This document shows, piece after piece, positions 17,102 to 27,200 of a DNA stretch of 64,000 bases. The notes beneath the pieces are model-generated. The model saw nothing but the letters and a program-made list of their open reading frames with translations. It was not told where the DNA came from and made no database searches. The translations under genes and the position numbers were made by a program. The stretch is from DASRVA01 sp050732935. Its GTDB lineage: Bacteria > Gemmatimonadota > Gemmatimonadetes > JACCXV01 > JAHWKZ01. The first letter of the stretch is position 1; each line of letters opens with the position of its first letter. The stretch is taken from the NCBI GenBank assembly GCA_050732935.1, contig JBOHRW010000224.1, positions 12,076 through 76,075 on the forward strand, written 5' to 3'.

Positions 17102-19084
17102 TCAGCGCGGGACGCCGGCCGTCAGGACCGGCTCGAGATCGGCCGGGTCGATGGGTCTGGAGAAGAAGTACCCCTGCGCATACTCGCATTCGATCCCCTG
17201 GAGGAACTCCACCTGGGCGAGCGTCTCCGTACCCTCGGCGATGACGTCCAGGCGCAGCGTCCGCGCCAGCCCCATGATCGTGCGCACGATCTCCCGGCTC
17301 TCCATGTCGTGCTCGATGGTGGCGATGAAGGAGCGGTCGATCTTGAGAGTGTCCACAGGGAAGCGCTTGAGATAGGCCAGCGAGGAGAAACCCGTCCCGA
17401 AATCGTCGATGCTGATGCGCACCCCGGCGTCCTTGAGGCGCGTGAAGACGGTTTGGGTATGCCGGGCGTCGTCCATGGCCGCGTTCTCGGTGACCTCGAG
17501 CCGCAGGGTCTCTGACGAGAGGCCCGTTTCGCTCAGGACCTCGAGCACGAGGCGGTCGAAGTTCGGCATGGCGAACTGCCGCGCCGAGAAGTTCACGCTC
17601 ATGCTCATCGCCCGCTCGGGCGGCAGGATACGGTTCCATCGGGCGAGCTGCTGACAGGCTTCCTCGAGGCCCCACTGCCCCATCGGCAGGATGAGGCCCG
17701 TCTCCTCGGCTACCGGGATGAATTCCCCTGGCATGACGAGCTTTCCGGATCTGGGCCATCGGATGAGGGCTTCGACTCCGGTGATGTCGCCGCTGGGGAG
17801 CGAGACGATGGGCTGGTAATGGAGGCGAAACTCCTTGCGCTCGATGGCCTGGCGCAGGTCGACCTCGAGTTGCAGTCGTCGCACCGCCTGCTCGTGCATG
17901 GTGAGGTCGAAGACCGCGCAGCCGCCCTTCCCCCGACTCCTGGCCCGGTCGAGCGCGAGATGGGCCGCCCGCAGGTGCTCCTCGGGGATTTCGTCGCCGG
18001 GCGAGCTGAGGGAGATCCCGACGCTGGCGCTGACGAGGATCGGATGCCCGGCGAGCAGGAAGGGCCGGGCGAGCCGTTCCTGGATCCGGCGCGCCACGCG
18101 GACTGCGTCGCTGGCGTCGTGGAGGTTCTCGATCATGATCATGAACTCGTCGCCGGCCAGGTGAGCCAGTGGGCCCGAGCTTCCTCCGCCTTCCTCCACC
18201 GGCCGGGCGACCGTGTCCTCGCTTCGCAGGCATTCTCTCAAGCGTTCCCCGATCTCGACGATGAGTCGGTCCCCGAGGGCGTGACCCAGAGTGTCGTTGA
18301 GACGTCGAAAGCCATCCACGTCGACGAGAAGGAGCGCGAACCGGTAGGTGGGATGACGGCGCGCCCGTCCGATGGCCTGCTTGATCAGCTCCAGGATGAA
18401 CGATCGGTTGGGCAGCGCGGTCAACGGATCGTGGAGCGCGTGGTAGCGGAGCCGTTCCTCGGCGTCTGCGCGCTCGACGACCCGTCCCAGGAGCGCGCCC
18501 ACGTAGGTCATCATCTCGAGCCACGTGTCGTCCGCCCGACGCACGCGCTCGCCGTAAAACTCGAGGACGCCGACGACCTCCGAGGCGGCCAGCATGGGGA
18601 AGGCGAACCCGGCGCTGAGACCGGCCTCCGTCGCCGCCAGGGCGCGTGGGGAGCCGGTGTGTTCCTGGAGATCGCTCACCCAGACGGGACGGCCCTCGGC
18701 TGCAACCCGATCGGGGAGCTCCTTCCCAAGGCGTAGATCCCCGTTCTCCGTCAGCGCCTGGAAAGCCGCGTAGCGGTCCGGATGGGCGAGGTACCAGACG
18801 CCGGTCGGCTCGAGCCGATCGTGCCGGCGAAGCCAGGCGAGTCCGACCGGACAGCGGGTGAAAGTGCAGATCTCCTCGAGCGCGCGGCCGATCGCTTCTT
18901 CGACCGAAGTGGACTCGTTGGCGACCGTCGCCAGCTTCTTCAGGAGGGCGATCTGGCGCTCCCGGTCGCGCAGCGCCCGCAGACCGAGACGCAGGCTGGA
19001 CTCGGCTTCCAGACGGCGCCTCCGCTCCCGCTGCAAGCGGTCCCGAAGGGAGACGCTTTGATGGATGAAAACGTTTTCAGACAA
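17102..19084 (-). CDS. GAF-GGDEF-EAL cyclic-di-GMP signalling protein
   Basis: This 660-residue cytoplasmic protein has a coiled-coil start (RDRLQRERRRRLEAE), a GAF-type sensor (about residues 75-230), then GGDEF and EAL domains. The diguanylate cyclase signature reads AGDEF instead of GGDEF, which known active cyclases tolerate. The EAL domain has EALIRW, NFSAR, the EVTENA glutamate, DDFGTG, KIDRSF and AEGTE, so phosphodiesterase activity looks intact. The start is TTG 19084, 9 bases after AGGAGG (the sequence coding SRRS in a longer version from ATG 19105). No signal peptide or membrane segment is visible. Confidence 0.88.
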   Translation of the reverse strand: MSENVFIHQSVSLRDRLQRERRRRLEAESSLRLGLRALRDRERQIALLKKLATVANESTSVEEAIGRALEEICTFTRCPVGLAWLRRHDRLEPTGVWYLAHPDRYAAFQALTENGDLRLGKELPDRVAAEGRPVWVSDLQEHTGSPRALAATEAGLSAGFAFPMLAASEVVGVLEFYGERVRRADDTWLEMMTYVGALLGRVVERADAEERLRYHALHDPLTALPNRSFILELIKQAIGRARRHPTYRFALLLVDVDGFRRLNDTLGHALGDRLIVEIGERLRECLRSEDTVARPVEEGGGSSGPLAHLAGDEFMIMIENLHDASDAVRVARRIQERLARPFLLAGHPILVSASVGISLSSPGDEIPEEHLRAAHLALDRARSRGKGGCAVFDLTMHEQAVRRLQLEVDLRQAIERKEFRLHYQPIVSLPSGDITGVEALIRWPRSGKLVMPGEFIPVAEETGLILPMGQWGLEEACQQLARWNRILPPERAMSMSVNFSARQFAMPNFDRLVLEVLSETGLSSETLRLEVTENAAMDDARHTQTVFTRLKDAGVRISIDDFGTGFSSLAYLKRFPVDTLKIDRSFIATIEHDMESREIVRTIMGLARTLRLDVIAEGTETLAQVEFLQGIECEYAQGYFFSRPIDPADLEPVLTAGVPR

Positions 19085-19181
19085 GCTCGTCGACCTCCTC
19101 GACATGGGAACCGCGAGGTGAACTGCGGCAAGAACCAAGCCCCGCGCGCCCGCTTGGGGGGTCGGCGCGCGAACTCCCGTG

Positions 19182-20156
19182 TCAGCCGGATCGGACGGGC
19201 TCGTCCAGCCCCTCGAGGGCGCGGAGCCAGTTGCCGCCGAGGATCGCCTCCAGGTCGTTCCCTTCGTATCCGCGTCGCTCCAGCTCGGCCGCGATGAGGG
19301 GGAAGTCCTGCGCGCCTCGGAAGCCTTCCGGCAGTGACGGGATTCCGTCGAGGTCCGAGCCGAGCGCGATGTGCGGGAGACCGGCCACCTGGACCGCCCG
19401 GTCGATGTGATCGACGACGACCGTCCAGTCGCAGGTCCGGGCATCGGGTGCGAGGTAAGGTGGGAAGAAGTTGATCCCCGCCAGACCGCCCTTCTCGGCC
19501 AGGCCGCGGAGCTGATCATCGGAGAGGTTCCGCGGATGCGGGCCACCGGCCTCGGTCGCCGAGTGGCTCACGACCGGTGGTCGGGCGGAGCGATCGAGGA
19601 CCTCCCAGAAGGTCTCGGGGGAGGCGTGGGCGAGGTCCACCAGGACGCCCGCGCGATCGAGCTCGTCGACGAGGTGTTTCCCGAGCTCCGAGAGCCCACC
19701 GTGGAGCCGTTCGGCTCCGGCGGCGTCGGCGAAGGCGTTGCTGTTCATCCAGGTCAGGGTCAGGTAGCGCGCCCCGAGCGAGTGGAGGCGGATCACGTTG
19801 CCGAGATCGTCGTCCAGCGCCTGCGCGTTCTCGACGCCGGCGAGCAGGGCGGTTCGTCCCTCGGCGACGGCGCGTCGCAGTTCGTTCGCGGTCGTGACGT
19901 ACCGGGCGCGGTCGGGGTGGGCCTCGGCGGTCCCCCGGATCGCCGCGAGAAGCCGCTCCGCCCGGGGCAGGCGGCGCCCAAAGGGGATCGTGGGATCGAT
20001 CCACGCGGCCATGAAGACCGCGTCCACTCGTCCTTCCCGCAGACGGACCAGGTCGACGTGACCCTCGTCCAATCGCGCGCCGATGTCGACGCCGTCGTCG
20101 ACGATCCGGAGCGGCGTGTCCATGTGGCCATCGATGAGGAGAAAAGCGCCGTACAC
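19182..20156 (-). CDS. M19 membrane dipeptidase-like zinc hydrolase
   Basis: This 324-residue enzyme of the renal dipeptidase family hydrolyses dipeptides, including D-containing ones, with a binuclear zinc centre. The ligands are visible: DGHMD near residue 10, the bridging Glu in GVENAQAL, His in VDLAHASPET and His in VSHSATEAGG, plus the ALGSDLDG aspartate. No signal peptide is visible from GTG 20156, so the protein looks cytoplasmic. An AT-rich GATATT hexamer ends 6 bases before the GTG, which would suit a leaderless message. It is divergent from marR. Confidence 0.83.
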   Translation of the reverse strand: MYGAFLLIDGHMDTPLRIVDDGVDIGARLDEGHVDLVRLREGRVDAVFMAAWIDPTIPFGRRLPRAERLLAAIRGTAEAHPDRARYVTTANELRRAVAEGRTALLAGVENAQALDDDLGNVIRLHSLGARYLTLTWMNSNAFADAAGAERLHGGLSELGKHLVDELDRAGVLVDLAHASPETFWEVLDRSARPPVVSHSATEAGGPHPRNLSDDQLRGLAEKGGLAGINFFPPYLAPDARTCDWTVVVDHIDRAVQVAGLPHIALGSDLDGIPSLPEGFRGAQDFPLIAAELERRGYEGNDLEAILGGNWLRALEGLDEPVRSG

Positions 20157-20383
20157 TGGAGGAATATCGTCCTTTGTAAGCCCGCAGACAGTTGGTGCCG
20201 ATTGGACGATTCAATCTCATTGGTCGACGCTCGACGACGAGCTGAGGCAGGAACTTTCCAGGCGTGATAGCCGCTGGCGCAGCGACCCGCTGGAGCGAAA
20301 CCCGGTCGAGCCCGAGTCCGTTTGAACTTCTGACAGCCCGCTCTCGTTGATTGACGAAACCGGGGGTGTTTTCGGTCCTTGGA

Positions 20384-20413
20384 TTGACACCCTACTATTA
20401 GGACTCTTATAAT
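20384..20413 (+). promoter_or_regulatory. Sigma70-type promoter of marR
   Basis: TTGACA at 20384-20389 and TATAAT at 20408-20413 are both consensus hexamers, separated by 18 bases. The expected start of transcription, about 20420, is only some 4 bases before the ATG of marR, so the transcript is nearly leaderless. The AT-rich spacer and flank (CTATTAGG and TTATAATTAG) form an imperfect inverted repeat that could be the regulator's own operator. Confidence 0.75.
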
Positions 20414-20423
20414 TAGCCGCCCT

Positions 20424-20921
20424 ATGAAAAAGCGAGAGAACGCCGTCGGACCCGCCGACGAGTGCCAGACCATCGGGCAATACCGGGATGGCCGGCTTGG
20501 TCCCTCGATCCTCTGCCTCGCCCGCCTCGTTGAGCGCCGGCTCATGCACTCGCTCGCCCGAGCCGGGCTGGGGCTCACGCCGGCACAGGCGCGGATCCTG
20601 GTCACGCTCCACTTCAACGGCCCGCTCAGCCAGCAGGAGCTGGCGTCGCGCCTCGACGTGGAGCCCTCGACGATCGTCGGCACCCTGGACGTCCTGGAGC
20701 GCGACGGCCTTGCCCGGCGCGAGCCGAATCCCAGCGACCGTCGCGCACACGTCGTTCACATGACGGAGGCCGGCGAGACGCTGCTGCCGTCCCTCTTCGG
20801 GCTGTTGGACGTCGTGGATACGGAACTCGTGGAATGGCTTCCCGAGCGTGAGCGCTCCCGCCTCCAGGGATCGCTGAGCCGCCTGATCGAACGCCTCTCC
20901 GCGCGGGAGGAGGCATGTTGA
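20424..20921 (+). CDS. MarR family transcriptional regulator
   Basis: This 165-residue winged-helix regulator has a MarR core. LTPAQARILVTLHFNGPLS is followed by the recognition region QQELASRLDVEPSTIVGTLD and the wing DGLARREPNPSDRRAHVV. It stands directly upstream of, and in the same direction as, the tolC-adaptor-RND operon. Local control of that efflux system, released by binding a pump substrate, is the likely role. This is inference from MarR/efflux pairings elsewhere. It is probably self-regulated through the imperfect repeat over its -10 element. Confidence 0.85.
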   Translation: MKKRENAVGPADECQTIGQYRDGRLGPSILCLARLVERRLMHSLARAGLGLTPAQARILVTLHFNGPLSQQELASRLDVEPSTIVGTLDVLERDGLARREPNPSDRRAHVVHMTEAGETLLPSLFGLLDVVDTELVEWLPERERSRLQGSLSRLIERLSAREEAC

Positions 20922-20945
20922 CCGGTTCACGGCGGCCGAAAAAAA

Positions 20946-20972
20946 GGCGGCCCGCCGATCGGTCGGGCCGCC
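20946..20972. terminator. Perfect GC-rich hairpin with a flanking A7 run
   Basis: GGCGGCCCG at 20946-20954 pairs perfectly with CGGGCCGCC at 20964-20972 around a short GC-rich loop. Seven A residues at 20939-20945 precede it on the plus strand. On the minus strand the hairpin is therefore followed by T7, a textbook intrinsic terminator, although no minus-strand gene is visible to its right for several kilobases. On the plus strand it begins 25 bases after the marR stop, without a T run. Confidence 0.5.
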
Positions 20973-21151
20973 CGGATGCGGCCCCTGCCGGGTCAAACAG
21001 GAGCCGCGTGGTTGATCCCCGAAAGGGGGGCTTCCAGGGATCGGGCCAGGCTGTGGACTGCGCGTCGGCGGCAGGGCTGCCGGCGACGCCCCTGGCATTC
21101 ATCAAAAGAGACGAAGCGGCGATACGGTTTATTCAACCAGATGGGCCAACG

Positions 21152-22492
21152 ATGAACGATCGAATCCGAAGCACGACATTCGCGGCGATCCTCCTGATGT
21201 CGGCCGCGGGAAGCGCCGCTGCGCAGGATCTCTCACCGGACACGGCAGCGCCCGTCCGTCTGACGGTGGAGGAGGCGGTGGGACGGGCGCTGGCGGAGAA
21301 CGAGCAGACCCGGATCGCGCGGGCGGCGGTCGACCGCACGCGGGGCGTCGTCCGCGAGGCCTTCGCGTCCGCCCTCCCGACGGTCGACGGCACCTACAGC
21401 TTGGCGCGGAACCTCCAGCGCCCGGTCATCTTCTTCAACCAGGGCGGCGAAACGCAGCAGATCTCGATCGGCGAGGACAACGAGCATGCCTTCGGGCTCT
21501 CGATCGAGCAGACGCTCTTCGATCGCCGGCTGGGGGCCGCGGTCTCGGCCGCCCGGCACGGGAGGGCGGCCAGCGAGGCGCAGTACGAGAGGGCGCTCGC
21601 CGACGTCGCGCTGGAGACCAAGGAGGACTACTACGCCGTCCTTCTCGCCGAGGCGGCGGTCGAGGTGCGCGAGGGGGCGGTGCAATTGGCGACCGACAGG
21701 GTGGAGCAGGTGCGGCTGTTTCGCGACGTGGGTACGGCATCGGACTTCGAGGTCCTCACGGCCGAGGTGGATCTCGAGAACCTGCGTCCGGACCTGATTC
21801 AGGCCCGCAACGACCTGCGCCTGGCGGAAAACGGTCTCGAACGCACCATCGGCCTTCCCCTGGACGAAGAGGTCGTGCTCGTCGACACGCTGGCGTTCGT
21901 CCCGATGACGATCGCGCTCGAGACGGCCCGGGCCCGCGCGCTCGCGGCGCGCGCCGATCTCGAAGCCCAGGCCCAGACGGTCGAGCTGAGAGAAGAGCTC
22001 GTGAACGTCGAGCGCGCCGAGGCCTTTCCCACGCTGAGCCTGACCCTCGACGTCTCCCGGCGTTCCTCGTCCGAGGCCTTCGTCCCCGAGGAGCGCGACT
22101 TCAGCCAGTCGGCGGTCGCCGCCCTGGCCGTCGACATCCCCATCTTCGACGGGCGCCGGACCGAGGGTCGGGCGCTCCAGGCCCGGGCGGACTACGTCGA
22201 GGCGCAGGAGCGCTACCGGGCCCTCGAGCGGGACGTGCAGCTTCAGGTGCAGGATGCCTGGCAGACGGTCGAGGCCGCCGCCCAGACCGTGGAGGCCACG
22301 CGGGCGACCGGGGGGCGGGCGAACCGCGCGTACGAGATCGCCCGGGTGCGCTTCCGGGAGGGGCTCTCGACCCAGCTCGAGCTGGACGAGGCCGAGCAGG
22401 CGGTCACCGAGGCGCGCCTCAACGCCGCGCAGGCGCTACACGACCACCTGGTCGCGGTCGCGCGTCTGCTGAGCGCGATGGGGGACCGGTGA
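21152..22492 (+). CDS. TolC-family outer-membrane efflux protein
   Basis: This 446-residue outer-membrane channel has a cleaved signal peptide (AAILLMSAAGSAAAQ). It shows the two structural repeats of the outer membrane efflux family: LTVEEAVGRALAENEQTRIA near the N-terminus and long helical segments such as EVLTAEVDLENLRPDLIQAR. The C-terminus has RFREGLSTQLELDEAEQAVT. ATG 21152 is chosen because it opens the signal peptide; the longer open frame upstream covers the hairpin region. It is the first structural gene of the efflux operon, and its stop overlaps the next gene's GTG (GTGA). Confidence 0.88.
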   Translation: MNDRIRSTTFAAILLMSAAGSAAAQDLSPDTAAPVRLTVEEAVGRALAENEQTRIARAAVDRTRGVVREAFASALPTVDGTYSLARNLQRPVIFFNQGGETQQISIGEDNEHAFGLSIEQTLFDRRLGAAVSAARHGRAASEAQYERALADVALETKEDYYAVLLAEAAVEVREGAVQLATDRVEQVRLFRDVGTASDFEVLTAEVDLENLRPDLIQARNDLRLAENGLERTIGLPLDEEVVLVDTLAFVPMTIALETARARALAARADLEAQAQTVELREELVNVERAEAFPTLSLTLDVSRRSSSEAFVPEERDFSQSAVAALAVDIPIFDGRRTEGRALQARADYVEAQERYRALERDVQLQVQDAWQTVEAAAQTVEATRATGGRANRAYEIARVRFREGLSTQLELDEAEQAVTEARLNAAQALHDHLVAVARLLSAMGDR

Positions 22493-23121
22493 GACTCGCC
22501 GCGGCGGGCCTGCTGATCGGCACCCTCCTCGCGCCGGCCTTCCTGCGCGCGCAGGCGGACACGGGGACCGTGCCGCCGCCCCCGCCGCCCGGCGGGATCA
22601 CCTCTACCGAGCCCGGCTACGCGCTGGGATTCGGCGTCGGGAGGCTGACGTGGGACGACGACGCGCCGTACGGTGGACTCACCGTCGCGAGCGTCGGCAT
22701 CGAGAGACGGCTATGGCAAGGAATCCGGGGGAGGGCGCGCATCGGGCTGGGCGAGACCGAGCTTCAGGGTGACGTGGTGACCGACGTCACGGTCGTCCTG
22801 CTCGATCTCGACCTGCTCGTCGCGCCGGCCTTCGGGCCGCTCCGGGACTGGCCGGTCCTGCCGTATGTCGTGGGCGGGCTGGGGGCGGTCGTCACCAACC
22901 CCGCGGAGGAAGCCGGGGCCGAGCTGGGCACGGAGAGCCAGTCCCAGTGGACGCTGGGCGGCGGCGTTCGCGCGCGGCCCTTCCGCCGCCTGGAGCTCGA
23001 GTTCGAAGGGACGAGGAACGGCGTTCGGCTCCTCGATCCCCTGGATCCCGAGAACCCGAACCGCGAATCCGAGACGATCCATAATTTGCGATGGGAAGGA
23101 CGAGTGAGTTGGATCTTTTGA
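22489..23121 (+). CDS. Outer-membrane beta-barrel protein embedded in efflux operon
   Basis: This 210-residue secreted protein has a signal peptide ending at LRAQ, a Pro-rich stretch and alternating amphipathic strands. The strands include YALGFGVGRLTWDDD, VLLDLDLLVAPAF and LPYVVGGLGAVV, and the protein ends in an aromatic residue (VSWIF), typical of an 8-stranded outer-membrane barrel. Position suggests it works with, or is co-regulated with, the pump; its function is unknown. The start GTG overlaps the tolC-like stop (GTGA) and its own stop overlaps the adaptor start (TTGA). Confidence 0.72.
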   Translation: MRLAAAGLLIGTLLAPAFLRAQADTGTVPPPPPPGGITSTEPGYALGFGVGRLTWDDDAPYGGLTVASVGIERRLWQGIRGRARIGLGETELQGDVVTDVTVVLLDLDLLVAPAFGPLRDWPVLPYVVGGLGAVVTNPAEEAGAELGTESQSQWTLGGGVRARPFRRLELEFEGTRNGVRLLDPLDPENPNRESETIHNLRWEGRVSWIF

Positions 23122-24215
23122 AGAGAACCCTGTGGCCGCTGGCGGCCGGGCTCGCCCTGACCGCGTGCGGCGGAGAAGCCGAGGGGGGCGGTCCGCAGGC
23201 CGCCGTGGTGGATACCGTGCACGTCCGCAGCCAGGACGTCCCCAACATCGTGACCGCCGTGGGCACCGTCGAGGCGGATCATCAGACCGAGGTGATGGCC
23301 GAGGTGAGCGGCCAGGTCGTGGCCATCCTGCGCGACGAGGGAAGCTCCGTCGCGGCCGGGACGCCCATCATCCAGATCGACCCGGACGAGTATCGCAACG
23401 AGGCGCAGTCCGCGGCGGCCGAGCTGGCGCGCGCCCAGGCCCAGCTCGAGGCCGACTCGAAGCAGCTCGAGCGCTTCGAGAAGCTGCTCGAGGCCGGCGC
23501 GGTCGACCAGGCGACCTACGACGACCTGGTGGCGCGCGTCGAGAGCGGAAAGGCCGCCGTCGAGCAGGCGCGGGCGGCGCTCGGCACGGCGCGGCTGGAT
23601 CTCGGAAAGTCGACCGTCCGCGCCCCGTTCGCCGGAACCGTGGGCACTCGCCACGTCGAGCTCGGCGAGTACGTGAGCGGTGGCGGAGAAGGGAACGCGC
23701 TCTTCGACCTGGTCGACGACGAGCCGCTCAAGGTCCGCTTCAGCGTCCCCGAGCTGTACGCGAACGACATCGAGACCGGGGACGAGATCACCTTCCGGGT
23801 GCGGACGGACACGGTCGAGGGACGACAGGCCCAGGTGGACTACGTGAGCCCTCGGATCGATCCCGAGACCAGGACCCTCGAGGTGACCGCGGTCTACACG
23901 AACCCCGACGACGCGGTCCGCCCGGGCGCCTACGCCGATGTCCGGGTGACCACGTCCGTGCTGGAGGACGCCGCCATCGTTCCCGAGGTCGCCCTGTATA
24001 CCGAGGGCACCGATAACTACGTCTACGTCGTCCGGGACTCGACCGCCGAGCGACGGGCGGTCGAGCTGGGGCCGCGCGTCGACGGCCGGGTGGTCGTCCT
24101 GAGCGGGGTCCGGCCCGGCGAGGCCGTGATCACCGCCGGCCACACCGGCCTCCAGGACGGCGCCCTCGTGCGGGTCGTGCCGCGCGAGGAGCGGGAGCTG
24201 AGAAGGGAGAGCTGA
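23118..24215 (+). CDS. RND efflux periplasmic adaptor lipoprotein
   Basis: This 365-residue membrane-fusion protein links the inner-membrane pump with the TolC-like channel. It has a lipoprotein signal (LAAGLALTACGG), a biotinyl-lipoyl half motif (EADHQTEVMAEVSGQVVAIL), a helical hairpin (about residues 100-155) and the second lipoyl half (STVRAPFAGTVGTRHVELGEYV). A beta-barrel and a membrane-proximal domain follow. TTG 23118 overlaps the previous TGA as TTGA and starts right at the signal peptide (KRTLWPLAAG). ATG 23091 is a less likely alternative. Confidence 0.9.
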   Translation: MKRTLWPLAAGLALTACGGEAEGGGPQAAVVDTVHVRSQDVPNIVTAVGTVEADHQTEVMAEVSGQVVAILRDEGSSVAAGTPIIQIDPDEYRNEAQSAAAELARAQAQLEADSKQLERFEKLLEAGAVDQATYDDLVARVESGKAAVEQARAALGTARLDLGKSTVRAPFAGTVGTRHVELGEYVSGGGEGNALFDLVDDEPLKVRFSVPELYANDIETGDEITFRVRTDTVEGRQAQVDYVSPRIDPETRTLEVTAVYTNPDDAVRPGAYADVRVTTSVLEDAAIVPEVALYTEGTDNYVYVVRDSTAERRAVELGPRVDGRVVVLSGVRPGEAVITAGHTGLQDGALVRVVPREERELRRES

Positions 24216-24217
24216 CG

Positions 24218-27200
24218 ATGCAGGCCTCCGATACCGCCATCCGGCGTCCGATCTTCACCATCATGCTGATGACCGCCCTCGTCCTGTTCGGGATCCTGGG
24301 CTACCGGGCGCTCGGGATCAACCAGTTCCCCGACGTCGACTTCCCGACCGTCACGGTGACAACCGTGCTCCCCGGGGCGAGCCCGGAGGTAGTCGAGTCG
24401 GCGGTCACCGACGTGATCGAGAACGAGCTCAGCGCGATCGAGGGGATCAAGCACATTACCTCGACCTCGCGGCTGGGGGTTTCGAACATCACCGTCGAGT
24501 TCGAGCTCGACCGCAACATCGACATCGCGGCCCAGGACGTCCGGGCCAAGGTGAGCGTGGCCGAGGCGGACCTGCCGCGGGACACCGAGCCACCGTCGGT
24601 CTCCAAGCTCGACATCAGCGCCCAGCCCATCATGTGGGTCGCCATCACCGGCCCCGATCCGCAGTCGATCGGCGAGTTCGCCCGCTGGACCCTCCGGCCC
24701 CGGCTCCAGACCGTCGAGGGAGTGGGAAACATCCTGCTCGGCGGCTACCGCGAGCGGGAGGTCCGGATCTGGGTCGACCGCGACAAGCTGGAGGGCTACG
24801 ACCTGACGGCCGGCGAGCTGGTGGCCGCCCTCCAGCAGCAGAACGTTGAGGTCCCCGGCGGAAACCTCGAGTCGGGAGCGCGCGAGACGCTCGTCAAGAT
24901 CCAGGGCGAGGTACCGACGGTCGATGAGTTCGCCGGCCTGATCGTGGCCTACCGGGACGGCGCCCCGGTCCGCGTGGGCGACGTGGCGCGGGTGGAAGAC
25001 GGGCTCGAGCCGTCCCTGGGCGCGGCCCGCTACAACCGGCAGACCACGCTCGGGCTCGGCATCGCGCCCCGGTCGGGCGCCAATGCGGTGGCGGTCGCCA
25101 GCGCCGTGCGCGAGCGGCTCGAGGAGCTGGAGCCCAGCTTCCCCGAGAGCATGCAGTATCACATGGCCTTCGACGGCTCGGAGACGATCGAGCGCTCGAT
25201 CGCCGACGCCCAGTTCGAGCTCCTCTACGGCGCCTTCTTCGCCATGGTCGTGGTGCTCCTGTTCCTGCGATCCTGGCGCTCGACGATCATCATCGGGCTC
25301 GCGATCCCGACGTCGCTGATCGGCACGTTCGGCTTCATGGAGCTGTTCGGCTTCACCCTGAACACGTTCACCGTGCTGGCGCTCGCGCTGGCGGTGGGGA
25401 TCGTAATCGACGACGCCATCGTCGTGCTGGAGAATATCTATCGCCACATGGAGGAGGGGACGCCGCCCGAGGAGGCGGCCTCGATCGGCACCGACGAGAT
25501 CGCGCTGGCGGTGGCGGCGACGACCTTCTCCCTGGCGGCCGTGTTCCTGCCCGTGGCCTTCATGGAGGGAATCGTCGGCCGCTTTCTGTTCGAGTTCGGC
25601 GTCACGGTGGCGGTGGCCATCATCCTGTCGCTGGTCGTGGCGCTGACGCTGACCCCGATGCTCTGCTCGCGCCTCCTGCACCACGAGGAGCGGCGCCGGA
25701 ACGTCGTCTTCAAGAAGATCGGCGAGGCGCTGGACTGGACGGATGCCCGTTACAGGCAGGGGCTCGACTGGGTGATGGGCCACCGCTGGACGACGATCGG
25801 CATCGCGGCCCTGGCGACGGTAGTGGGCGGCGTTCTGTTCTTCTTCCTGCCCAAGGAGCTCCAGCCGGAGGTGGACGAGTCGGGCTTCATCATCGCGTCG
25901 GAGACCTCCGTCGCGAGCTCGATCGAGTACACCGACCAGAAGCAGAAGGAGCTCGAGGACGTGGTGGCCACGATCCCCGAGGTGGAGGGCTTCTTCTCGG
26001 CGATCGGCCTGTGGGGCGGGTCCAACCAGGGGTTCATGTTCGTGGCCCTGACCGAGCCCGGCGAGCGCGATCGTGCACAGCACGAGATCATGGACGAGCT
26101 CCGAGGCCGCCTGAACGCGGTGCCGGGGATTCGCGCGTTCGTCTCGACCTTCGGCAGCGCGTTCACCGGCGGTGGCGGCTCGGAGCCCTTCCAGTGGGTC
26201 ATCCAGGGGCCCGACCTGACCCTGCTGAACCAGTACGCGGAGACCCTGATGGCGCGGCTGGGCGAAGAGGTTCCCGGTCTGGTCGACATGCGTACCGACA
26301 TGCGGCTCCAGAAGCCCGAAGTGCGGGTCGAGATCGACCGCGACAAGGCCTCGGCCATGGGGATCGACGTGGACCAGATCGCCAACACCATCAACGTCCT
26401 GATCGGGCGGGAAGAGGCCACCATCTACAAGGAGGGCGGTCACCGCTACGATGTGCGGGTGGGAGTCGAGGACGCGCAGCGGAACCAGCCTGCCGACATC
26501 GGCCTCCTCTCCACGCGCACCGCGAGCGGGGAGCTCGTGCGGCTGGGAAACATCGTCCGGCTGCAGGAGGACACGGGGATCAACGTCATCAACCGGCGCG
26601 ACCGCCAGCGGGCGATCACGGTGGTGGGGAACCTCGCTGAGGGAGCGTCCCTGGGCGAGGCGGTGGAGGCGGCCGGCCGGATCTCGCAGGAGATTCTTCC
26701 CGACGGCTACACGACGGCGGTGACCGGCGCCTCGGAGACGTTCCAGGAGACGCTTTCGTCGATGCTGTTCGCGCTGCTGCTCGCGGCCGTGATCACCTAC
26801 ATGCTGCTGGCGAGCCAGTTCGAGTCGATGATCCATCCGTTCACGATCATGATGGCGGTGCCGCTGGCGGGGATCGGCGCGCTGGGCCTGCTGCTCCTGA
26901 CCGGGCAGTCGGTCAACCTGTACTCGTTCATCGGGCTGATCCTGCTGATCGGTCTGGTGGTCAAGAACTCGATCCTGCTTGTCGACTACACCAACCAGCT
27001 CCGCCGGCGGGGTGTGGAGCGCGACGAGGCGATCAAGCAGGCGGGTCCGGTGCGCCTCCGGCCGATCCTGATGACCACGCTGACCGTGATCTTCGGCGTC
27101 CTGCCGATCGCGCTGGGCCTCTCCGAGGGCGCGGAGCTCAGGCAGCCGATGGCGATCGCGGTGATCGGCGGCCTCACGACATCGACGGTCCTGACGCTGC

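Noticed and set aside
17102..19084. Degenerate (inactive) GGDEF because of AGDEF
   Set aside because: Ala in the first position is compatible with activity in characterised cyclases, so inactivity cannot be claimed.
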